Assembly: GCA_016743235.1 (NCBI GenBank) | Contig: VRZD01000002.1 | Span: 1 to 64,000, forward strand | DNA from: Pantanalinema sp. GBBB05 | Lineage (GTDB): Bacteria; Cyanobacteriota; Cyanobacteriia; Leptolyngbyales; Leptolyngbyaceae | Length of the DNA stretch: 64,000 nucleotides | Direction: 5' to 3' | Part shown: piece after piece, positions 37,020 to 43,990 of the stretch | Numbering within the stretch: position 1 is the first letter of the stretch | How the letters are laid out: each line of letters begins with the position of its first letter | The notes under the pieces: model-generated | Databases searched by the model: none | What the model was told of the DNA's origin: nothing | The model's input: the letters and a program-made list of their open reading frames with translations, nothing else | Made by a program: the position numbers and the translations under genes

Positions 37020-37358
37020 TCAAGAGATAGCAAATTCTGTGATTTTACGGCGATCGACTGGTTTGAATCCCAACACAATTTGAGATTTAGGAATTCCTAA
37101 TGCAACTAATTCATTAGCAACGCCTTCTTCTGTCCCATCTTGTTGAACCCAAAGTTTGTCATTGATGATATCAATATGCAAAAGGGTGCCATAGATGCGG
37201 CGACTATCTTGCCATCCAACTTCAACAAGCAGATAGCGATCGTTCTCTCGATCAAAGACAGTCTCAAATTGAATATCTTTCGTTTCCCCTAAGAATTCAA
37301 TGTAGCTATTAAAAACTTGCTGAATGATAGCTTGATAATCCGTTATGTTGGAATCCAT
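37020..37358 (-). CDS. xisI: XisI-family protein
   Basis: A 112-residue member of the XisI (fdxN-element excision controlling factor) family. The hallmark is DRENDRYLLVEVGWQD, then GTLLHIDIINDKLWVQQDGTE, then ELVALGIPKSQIVLGFK. In Anabaena XisH and XisI act with XisF in excising the fdxN element, but the family is widespread in strains with no such element, so that role cannot be assumed here. It overlaps the end of xisH by 16 nt. Confidence 0.9.
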   Translation of the reverse strand: MDSNITDYQAIIQQVFNSYIEFLGETKDIQFETVFDRENDRYLLVEVGWQDSRRIYGTLLHIDIINDKLWVQQDGTEEGVANELVALGIPKSQIVLGFKPVDRRKITEFAIS

Positions 37359-37762
37359 TGGCTGATAACCTCCTGTTTTGGATCAAAGGTTAGTAATCGA
37401 ATTAGTTTGTCTTCCAGTAAAACTTGATCAGCTTCTTCCTCAAATACCGTTTTATAAACTAAATCTGTGACAGCTAAATATAGTGTTCTCTCTGGGACAT
37501 ATCGAACTAGTAACCGCTCATAAAGAATAAATTGACCTAGTGCATCTTCCAAGTCCTTAATGTCAGATGCATGGGTAAAACTTTTGATCTCAACTGCTAT
37601 CTTTTCAGTACCCCGATCTGCCGCAATTAGACGTTCTGCTCCTAGATCAACAAACAGATTTTTGCAGGTCAGACGAATCCGAAATGGATCATGAGTAATC
37701 ACCCAACCTGCTTTAATCAGAGAGTTTCTGACACAGTTATGGAAAATATCTTTGGCAGGCAT
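37343..37762 (-). CDS. xisH: XisH-family protein
   Basis: A 139-residue XisH-family protein with a restriction-endonuclease-like core. It has MPAKDIFHNCVRNSLIKAGW, then DLGAERLIAADRGTEKIAVEIKSF (the D and E-x-K pattern of PD-(D/E)XK folds), then LEDALGQFILYERLL. No recombinase gene accompanies it, and no element boundary is visible. Together with xisI it behaves as a mobile, accessory two-gene module. ATG at 37762. Confidence 0.92.
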   Translation of the reverse strand: MPAKDIFHNCVRNSLIKAGWVITHDPFRIRLTCKNLFVDLGAERLIAADRGTEKIAVEIKSFTHASDIKDLEDALGQFILYERLLVRYVPERTLYLAVTDLVYKTVFEEEADQVLLEDKLIRLLTFDPKQEVISQWIPT

Positions 37763-37786
37763 TCTACTTAACCGAATGTAGATTGA

Positions 37787-38710
37787 TCACAATGGAATCT
37801 CTTGGATATCTGCTAGGTCAGGAAGGTCAAAATGGATGGGAGATAATGCCTGGGCTTCAGTCGTGGGGGAGTCGGAAACTGGGGATTGCCGATCGCAGCG
37901 TACGACAAAATTACACGTTTGGCATTGGTCGATTCCAGTATTAACTTGTGGAAAGGCTTCTCCCTCGCGATAGTGGGCTAACCAGTCAGTCAATTGCTCC
38001 AATAAATGAGTTAAGTCTTTCCGAGTTTGCTCATGTCGATCGCGACTATAGTTCAACTGATAACTCTGAGGTAGAGGCAGCGTTGGCTGATCACCCGAAG
38101 TTTGAGTTTGGAAAAACCAATAGATCATCGAAAGTTGGTCAGGAGAATAGTGGCTAGTTTCAGCTAACACAAATAGATACAGTCGCGTTTGCCAACTTTG
38201 CCACAATTGCTCCGGTTGGCGCGGACGAGGATAGGTTTTCCAATCTAAAATTCTGGCAATCCAGGGATTCGATAGCAGCAAATCGTAACGCACCGACAGT
38301 AAGTAGCCCTGAACCTCCAAGGTGCGATCGTGTTCCGTCTGCTGCCACACCTCACTTCCCTTAGGCAATAACGTCAGTATCTCTGGAGCCGCTTGCTGGA
38401 AGGCTTGAAACCATTGCTGTAAGCGATCGTCGGCTTGGAGCATCGGTTCCACAGGTAGACCAAGCTGCCATTGTTGCAATAACAGGTGAAACTGGCTACC
38501 CTGCTGTAAGCGCTCCTGTTGCTCCAGATCGGTTGGTGCGGCTAACTGCTCTAAATAAATGTGTTGAAATTTGCGCGGGCAGGTAGCTAGCAAGCTCAAT
38601 TGGGTTTGAGATAAACGAATTGGGAAGTTGGAAGCGGGTAACTTGCCAGCCATTGAAGTCCCATCTTGAGGCGTGACGATCGTGCCCTGATTCAGATCGG
38701 CTGACTGCAT
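37787..38710 (-). CDS. PD-(D/E)XK nuclease family protein (second copy)
   Basis: A 307-residue RecB-like nuclease, distinct from the 23-kb copy but with the same plan. It has RLSQTQLSLLATCPRKFQHIYLE (first Cys), GSQFHLLLQQWQLG, the catalytic DLLLSNPWIARILDWKTY (D and D-x-K), and the C-terminal CQTCNFVVRCD. The four Cys can hold an iron-sulfur cluster as in Cas4/AddB. No helicase partner is nearby. It lies 20 bp downstream of the fibrillin gene on the same strand and 24 bp upstream of xisH. Confidence 0.87.
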   Translation of the reverse strand: MQSADLNQGTIVTPQDGTSMAGKLPASNFPIRLSQTQLSLLATCPRKFQHIYLEQLAAPTDLEQQERLQQGSQFHLLLQQWQLGLPVEPMLQADDRLQQWFQAFQQAAPEILTLLPKGSEVWQQTEHDRTLEVQGYLLSVRYDLLLSNPWIARILDWKTYPRPRQPEQLWQSWQTRLYLFVLAETSHYSPDQLSMIYWFFQTQTSGDQPTLPLPQSYQLNYSRDRHEQTRKDLTHLLEQLTDWLAHYREGEAFPQVNTGIDQCQTCNFVVRCDRQSPVSDSPTTEAQALSPIHFDLPDLADIQEIPL

Positions 38711-38730
38711 CCTGCTACCCGTTCCCTCAG

Positions 38731-39315
38731 TTATTCCTTCGTCAACACAAATACACTACCTTCATTGCCTCGCCCAATTCGCAGGTCTTTGTCCAGGTAG
38801 GTAATGTCTAGCCAACCCTGCTGATCGCGATTACTAATATTGAAGTCGATCGCGGGCAACCGTTGTCCTGATTCTAATTGGCGAATAAAGTTAGCGGGCG
38901 ATTGATAATCGACTAACCGCTGCAAGCCCAATACCGATCGCTCAAAAATTACATCCACCCGGCGATCAGAAACGGGAATATAACGTGCCGCCACACTAAC
39001 CAAGCCTTCTAAAAACGGCAATCCATACACTTCCGCAATGTTATAGACTCGGGCTTCTGCTACCCGAATACATTGATAGACCTGCCCTAGCTTCAGGAGC
39101 GGAAACTGATCAATCCCCAAAATGCCGCGACTGGTGGTGTAAAGCAATCGCCAATCACCATTCAATAATTCCCCCGCTTCTACCGGTCGGGGCGTAGGAT
39201 TGCGATCTTCTAATTGCGCGATCGCAGCTAGAATCGCTTGTTTATCTGTTTCTGTGACCAACAGTCCCCGATTTTTGCCTGCGATCGCTTCCAGTAATTC
39301 TGCTTTACCCAGCAT
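38731..39315 (-). CDS. PAP/fibrillin-family lipid-associated protein
   Basis: A 194-residue plastid-lipid-associated (PAP/fibrillin) protein. The lipocalin-like hallmark is ELLNGDWRLLYTTSRGILG, then LGQVYQCIRV, and it ends with LDITYLDKDLRIGRGNEGSVFVL. Cyanobacterial members associate with thylakoids and are linked to photoprotection and lipid or carotenoid handling. ATG at 39315, divergent from the DUF3134 gene. Confidence 0.92.
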   Translation of the reverse strand: MLGKAELLEAIAGKNRGLLVTETDKQAILAAIAQLEDRNPTPRPVEAGELLNGDWRLLYTTSRGILGIDQFPLLKLGQVYQCIRVAEARVYNIAEVYGLPFLEGLVSVAARYIPVSDRRVDVIFERSVLGLQRLVDYQSPANFIRQLESGQRLPAIDFNISNRDQQGWLDITYLDKDLRIGRGNEGSVFVLTKE

Positions 39316-39659
39316 GATCGTAAGTCCTTATTATGAGTAGTGATTGGTCGTGAATTCCTACCATGGCGATCGAGCTACCTCAATTACTGATCATTCTGCT
39401 TGACTGTCCCATCCTCCTTATCTTCCCCATCTTCTCAGCCTAATCTTTACTATCTAATCTCTCCCAAGTCTGACCCCGATCTGTTTCCCTTGAAACTTTG
39501 CACGGAATCCTAAACTCAGATAAGGTTTAAGTAAATATTGCAATGTATTGTAATGGTGATACACTCTGGGTGTTTTATCATTCCATGTCAGTGGCAATTT
39601 GTCCGTGGCATAGTGGTTTCGATACCGGCACCATCCTTTCTATCCGACCTTAAGGTTTT
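39316..39659. other. 344-bp divergent spacer with a pyrimidine-rich repeat and a promoter
   Basis: No gene is visible. It contains a pyrimidine-rich copy of the dispersed repeat (about 39405-39440, with the inverted 12-mer at 39420-39431) and a candidate promoter for the plus-strand DUF3134 gene. Confidence 0.5.
39538..39565 (+). promoter_or_regulatory. Candidate promoter of the DUF3134 gene
   Basis: TTGCAA (39538-39543), a 16-bp spacer, then TACACT (39560-39565). Start of transcription would be about 85 nt ahead of the ATG at 39660. Matches are partial. Confidence 0.4.
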
Positions 39660-39896
39660 ATGACATATAACCCCTCTCTACGCGAAGAACCCCGATTTCA
39701 GCGGGCTAGCGTAATTCCGCAACGGCACGACACCTCCATTCTAGATTGGTTGGAGCAATCAGGTCGCTTGCTGGCGCGGGATACCAGTGACTTCGACTAT
39801 GTTGATGATGAAGAAGAGATCAACGAGTTGATGGCAACGGATGATGGTTCGTTCGATCTCGATGAAGACGACGACGATTTGGATCTAGAAGACTAG
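39660..39896 (+). CDS. DUF3134 family small acidic protein
   Basis: A 78-residue cyanobacterial protein. The core MTYNPSLREEPRFQRASVIP and then SILDWLEQSGRLLARD is the DUF3134 hallmark as I know it. The last 35 residues are almost all Asp/Glu. Function unknown. It precedes mraY by 109 bp, but mraY has its own candidate promoter in between. Confidence 0.8.
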   Translation: MTYNPSLREEPRFQRASVIPQRHDTSILDWLEQSGRLLARDTSDFDYVDDEEEINELMATDDGSFDLDEDDDDLDLED

Positions 39897-39905
39897 AAAA
39901 AAGTA

Positions 39906-39934
39906 TTGACAAATCATTGACGAGTCTGCATTAT
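39906..39934 (+). promoter_or_regulatory. Candidate promoter of mraY
   Basis: TTGACA (39906-39911), a 17-bp spacer, then CATTAT (39929-39934). It lies 10 bp after the DUF3134 stop and about 70 bp ahead of the mraY start. The -35 is perfect and the -10 matches four of six. Confidence 0.5.
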
Positions 39935-40005
39935 TAACGCGTCTTTTAAATCCTGACCGTCGTCTCCGGTGTGTGAGTGAAGTGTGTGGAGTGAAGTGAA
40001 ATCCT

Positions 40006-41100
40006 GTGGACGCGAAATTTTCTTCTAGTCGATCAACCAAACTTTCGGGAACCCTGTTGTTCATTCTACTGGTGACTGGATTAGGGGCTGCGGCACTTTT
40101 TCTAGACTGGGCAGCAGGGCGATCGCCGTTTGATTTATTCTCCCTAACCCTACCGATTTGGGTCTCTGCCGTAGCCTCTACTGCCTTAGGAATTTGGGTC
40201 GTTCCCATGCTCCGAGCTTTAAAAGCTGGACAAATTATTCGGGAAGACGGTCCTCAAGCTCATTTGAAGAAAGCCGGCACCCCAACCATGGGTGGCATTT
40301 TCTTCATTCCAGTCGCGCTAGTCGTAGCGCTCTGTTGGTCTGGCTTCTCAACTCAGGTCGTCGCTGTTTCTGCCTTAACACTCAGCTACGCTGCGATCGG
40401 TTGGCTTGACGATTGGCAAATTATTCGACGTAAGTCCAATAAAGGGATTTCTCCCCGCACCAAACTGAATTTGCAAATCGGGTTTGCTGTTGCCTTTTGC
40501 CTTTGGTTGAAGTTTACACAACCTGAGAGCATCACCAGCATCGCTCTGCCCTTGGGATTAACTCTCCCCTTAGGCTTCATCTTCTGGTTGTTAGCTGGAT
40601 TTGTCCTGGTTGCCGAAAGCAATGCTACCAATCTAACTGATGGCTTGGATGGGTTAGCCGGTGGCACTGCCGCGATCGCATTTCTAGGTTTAGGGGCATT
40701 AATCGCGCCAAATCACCCCGAGTTAATGCTGATGTGTGCTTGCTTCAGTGGCAGCTGCCTCGGTTTTTTAGTCCACAATCGCAATCCTGCCCGCGTCTTC
40801 ATGGGTGACACAGGGTCATTGGCGATCGGTGGAGCTTTAGCTGCGATCGCACTCCTCAGCAATAGCTTATTTGCTCTGCTAATTTTGGGCGGTCTGTTTC
40901 TAGTTGAAACGTTGTCTGTAATTGCTCAAGTCAGTTACTACAAAGCCACTAAAGGACCAGACGGGATTGGCAAACGGCTGTTTAAGATGTCTCCTTTCCA
41001 TAACCACCTCGTATTAGACGGTTGGTCAGAACCCCGAATCGTCGCATTGTTCTATCTCGTAGCTGGTCTACTAGCCTGTTTGACATTAGCCATTTGCTAA
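40006..41100 (+). CDS. mraY: Phospho-N-acetylmuramoyl-pentapeptide-transferase
   Basis: MraY attaches UDP-MurNAc-pentapeptide to undecaprenyl phosphate to make lipid I at the inner face of the plasma membrane. The 364 residues show about ten hydrophobic helices. Active-site loops are visible: KKAGTPTMGGIFF (about 86-98), AIGWLDDWQII with the paired Asp (about 129), NATNLTDGLDGLAGG (about 204) and MSPFHNHLVLDGW near the C-terminus. It starts at GTG 40006. It stands alone, not in a dcw cluster. Confidence 0.96.
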   Translation: MDAKFSSSRSTKLSGTLLFILLVTGLGAAALFLDWAAGRSPFDLFSLTLPIWVSAVASTALGIWVVPMLRALKAGQIIREDGPQAHLKKAGTPTMGGIFFIPVALVVALCWSGFSTQVVAVSALTLSYAAIGWLDDWQIIRRKSNKGISPRTKLNLQIGFAVAFCLWLKFTQPESITSIALPLGLTLPLGFIFWLLAGFVLVAESNATNLTDGLDGLAGGTAAIAFLGLGALIAPNHPELMLMCACFSGSCLGFLVHNRNPARVFMGDTGSLAIGGALAAIALLSNSLFALLILGGLFLVETLSVIAQVSYYKATKGPDGIGKRLFKMSPFHNHLVLDGWSEPRIVALFYLVAGLLACLTLAIC

Positions 41101-41318
41101 GCCTTGGGCAATAGCCACAAGCCATTAACACACTTCAGTTTCAATCGCAGCGCCTTATATTCAGGAGTCAGAACGATGGGCAGCACATCTCCCTCGATCT
41201 GGCTCCTGAACTGTTAAGGCAGCCTAGCTTTGCCAATGTGTGGCTAAATAAATCGCAATTTTGCCAACTTGATGATTTACATCGAGGCGAGATCTGTTAT
41301 GATAGTTTCTCGTCACCT

Positions 41319-41410
41319 GGAGAGGTGGCTGAGTGGTCGAAAGCGGCAGATTGCTAATCTGTTGTACGGATCGAAAGGCCGTACCGAGGGTTCGAATCCC
41401 TCCCTCTCCG
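41319..41410 (+). tRNA. tRNA-Ser (GCT)
   Basis: A 92-nt class II tRNA with an acceptor stem GGAGAGG/CCTCTCC and discriminator G at 41410. The anticodon loop TTGCTAA sits in the stem CAGAT/ATCTG, giving anticodon GCT for AGC/AGU codons. A long variable arm (TACGG...CCGTA) and the T-loop GGTTCGAATCC are present. CCA is not encoded. Five T residues follow at once and probably end the transcript. Confidence 0.97.
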
Positions 41411-41555
41411 TTTTTCCAACATTACAGCATCAGATCATCTAACCTGACAGTCTCCTGTGGGGGATTTATTAGATTAGGTAGTGGGGATAATCGCTTCAAA
41501 TATTATCTGATGGCAGTAATTATTAATTAGTCATAATCAACGTCCCAGCTATCCC

Positions 41556-41561
41556 TATAAT
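41556..41561 (+). promoter_or_regulatory. Candidate -10 element for the ABC binding-protein gene
   Basis: A perfect TATAAT lies 40 bp ahead of the ATG at 41602. No good -35 element is seen at the usual spacing. Confidence 0.4.
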
Positions 41562-41601
41562 CGTGTGAATAGTGTGGCATGTTGAGGAGGTTTGTGGATT
41601 C

Positions 41602-42939
41602 ATGCGCAAGTTAGTATCAACGAGTCGATTTAAGTTGCGTGGGGCGATCGCACTAGGCTGTATCACCATCTTGGCTGGAGTTTTGGCAGCTGCCTGTCAG
41701 GAAACCCCCACAACGACCCAAACCGGTTCACCGGCGCCAGAACAGCAAGCCTCTACCACAGCTAATGCTAAGGGCTTGAAGATTGGCTCTTTGCTACCCG
41801 CTACAGGAGATCTTGCGTCCGTAGGACAACCGATGTTAGGCGCTGTGCCCTTACTGGTGAATACCGTTAATCAGTGTGGTGGCGTGAACGGGGAACCGAT
41901 CGCCCTCGTCCCCAATACGGATGATCAAACCGATCCACAGGCAGGGGCTGAAGGCATGACGAAGCTGGCAGAAGTGGATAAGGTTGCTGGTGTTGTGGGT
42001 TCGTTCGCCAGTAGTGTGTCATCTGCGGCGGCACCGATCGCCGTACGCAACAAAGTGATTTTGATTTCCCCTGGTAGCACCAGCCCGGTGTTTACCGAAC
42101 GTGCCCAGAAAGGCGATTTTCAGGGTTATTGGGCGCGTACTGCTCCGCCTGATACCTACCAAGCCCAAGCCCTAGCCAAGTTGGCGTATGAACGTGGATT
42201 TAAGACAGCCGCCACGATCGTAATCAATAACGATTATGGGGTGGGCTTTGAAAAAGAATTTGTCCAGTCTTTTGAAAAACTGGGTGGTAAGGTAACAAAC
42301 AAAGATAAGCCGACTCGCTACGATCCGAAAGCGACTACCTTTGAAACCGAAGTGCAGGCAGCCTTTGCCGGTAAGCCAGAAGCTGTGGCGGCGATCGCCT
42401 ATGCCGAAACTGGTGCCCTCTTACTGAAAACAGCTTATGAACAGGGATTAAGTAAAGGGGTACAAATCCTCCTCACAGACGGTTCCAAGTCCGAACAGTT
42501 TCCTGGACAGGTGGGCAAAAGTAATGATGGTAAGTTTATTATTACTGGAGCGATCGGGACTGTACCCGGTGCCGATGGCAAAGCCCTAGAGGCATTCACC
42601 AAGCTATGGCAAGGAAAATTTGGAAAACCTCCAGCTGAGTATGCCGCCCAAGCCTGGGATGCCACAGCCTTACTAGCTCTAGCCGCTCAAGCCGCTCAAG
42701 CCAATACTGGAGATGCGATCAAATCTAAGCTCCGGGATGTCGCCAATGCGCCTGGAGTAGAAGTTTCAGATGTTTGTGAAGCGCTGAAGCTGGTCAAGGA
42801 AGGGAAAGATATTAACTACCAGGGTGCCAGTGGCAATGTCGATATTGATGAGAATGGGGATGTAGTCGGTGTTTATGATGTTTGGCGGGTAGAAGAGGAC
42901 GGTAAATTGAAAACCGTTGATCAGGTGACGCCGCAATAG
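41602..42939 (+). CDS. ABC transporter substrate-binding lipoprotein (branched-chain amino acid/urea type)
   Basis: A protein of about 445 residues. The signal peptide ends in a lipobox LAAAC (about residue 33), so it is a lipoprotein. The mature domain is a type I periplasmic-binding fold of the LivJ/UrtA family: LKIGSLLPATGDLASVGQPM, GAVPLLVNTVNQCGGVNG, GVVGSFASSVSSAAAPIAV and VINNDYGVGFEKEF. The ligand cannot be told from the sequence. No permease or ATPase gene is adjacent. The ATG at 41602 follows GAGGAGG by 10 nt, and an upstream start in the same frame is less likely. Confidence 0.9.
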   Translation: MRKLVSTSRFKLRGAIALGCITILAGVLAAACQETPTTTQTGSPAPEQQASTTANAKGLKIGSLLPATGDLASVGQPMLGAVPLLVNTVNQCGGVNGEPIALVPNTDDQTDPQAGAEGMTKLAEVDKVAGVVGSFASSVSSAAAPIAVRNKVILISPGSTSPVFTERAQKGDFQGYWARTAPPDTYQAQALAKLAYERGFKTAATIVINNDYGVGFEKEFVQSFEKLGGKVTNKDKPTRYDPKATTFETEVQAAFAGKPEAVAAIAYAETGALLLKTAYEQGLSKGVQILLTDGSKSEQFPGQVGKSNDGKFIITGAIGTVPGADGKALEAFTKLWQGKFGKPPAEYAAQAWDATALLALAAQAAQANTGDAIKSKLRDVANAPGVEVSDVCEALKLVKEGKDINYQGASGNVDIDENGDVVGVYDVWRVEEDGKLKTVDQVTPQ

Positions 42940-42987
42940 TCAGGTCGTTCTATCCGAGTGAAGCGTTGGTTAGATCGGCTGAGAGCA

Positions 42988-43959
42988 TCAACTCAATTCC
43001 TGTCCCAATGCTTCACGGCGGCTGAGCGATCGCATAAGCTCGACCAGTTGCCTCGAAATAAACGGCAGAATGGATTCATTCTTGCTACTTTCCTTGCTGT
43101 CTGTAAAGACAACCAACAGGTAGGGATAGCAATCAGGCAGCTCGATATACGCTGCATCATGACGAACTCGATCGGTTTCGGCTCCAATTGACCATAGCGC
43201 AGCATCCAGCGGCAATCCTGCTCCTAGGAAACCTGTGACTTGATTGTTGGAATGACTCAATATCACTTCAGCATTCAACGATCGCCGCAGTAAGTTCATC
43301 ATTAACTGCGAGCGGTTTGCCGACACTGCCACGCCGCCAATAATACTATGCAACAAGCGTGCCGTCGCGATCGTCGTTAGCATATTCCGGTTATCCATCA
43401 ATTCGCCCAAAAATATACGTTCCCGACCATAGGCCCCCTCTCCCCAGATCTTTTGGTTGACATTGATCGTCTGCAATTCTGCCCAACCAAAAGACTCAAA
43501 GTAGCGGTTGATCAGATTACGTTGAGTTTTCCAGGTTTCAAAGGGTCCTGGTGAGAGTTCTGGTCCACTAGTGGTTCCCGTCAATACATCAACGACTAAA
43601 CTCGTTGCATCATTACTAGAATCCACAATCATGTCTCGAACGGCACGATCGAGTTCCGTCGAGGGTTGTGCCATGCCCCGTTCCAACCACTCATGAACCG
43701 CAACAAGGTAAAACAGTTTCACGATCCCAGCCGGATCAATTCGTTCTACCCCTCGATAACTGTAGCCTCGAGGAGAATATTGCCAAAAAGCCTCTGCGGT
43801 CAGTGCTCCCCCCGTATTAATTGGAGCAGGCGGCTCGTACACCAACCAGGTGAGGGCAATCTGATTACGAGCCAGACCTGGAAAGGCAGCCCAGACAGTT
43901 TCTAGTAGGCGATCGCCTAACTGCTGCAATGCATCATCGTGACTAAAAAACAAACTCAC
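42988..43959 (-). CDS. Beta-lactamase-fold serine hydrolase-like protein lacking the nucleophile
   Basis: A 323-residue protein with the overall plan of class A beta-lactamase-like enzymes: DPAGIVKLFYLVAVHEWLERG at the SxxK helix, DSSNDATSLVVDVL at the SxN loop, NMLTTIATARLLHSIIGG, and IGAETDRVRHDAAYIELPD at the KTG strand. The first motif reads GIVK, so Gly stands where the catalytic Ser should be, and KTG is not conserved. No signal peptide is seen. It starts at GTG 43959. It may be a pseudoenzyme or binding protein; the assignment is from motif order. Confidence 0.75.
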   Translation of the reverse strand: MSLFFSHDDALQQLGDRLLETVWAAFPGLARNQIALTWLVYEPPAPINTGGALTAEAFWQYSPRGYSYRGVERIDPAGIVKLFYLVAVHEWLERGMAQPSTELDRAVRDMIVDSSNDATSLVVDVLTGTTSGPELSPGPFETWKTQRNLINRYFESFGWAELQTINVNQKIWGEGAYGRERIFLGELMDNRNMLTTIATARLLHSIIGGVAVSANRSQLMMNLLRRSLNAEVILSHSNNQVTGFLGAGLPLDAALWSIGAETDRVRHDAAYIELPDCYPYLLVVFTDSKESSKNESILPFISRQLVELMRSLSRREALGQELS

Positions 43960-43990
43960 TCACCACTCTCTTGATGATCTAACCCTCAGC

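Noticed and set aside
37020..37762. xisH/xisI considered as evidence of an integrated fdxN-type element
   Set aside because: No recombinase, no direct-repeat borders and no interrupted gene are visible nearby.
41333..41530. Short reading frame starting inside tRNA-Ser
   Set aside because: It begins within a tRNA gene and has no coding features.
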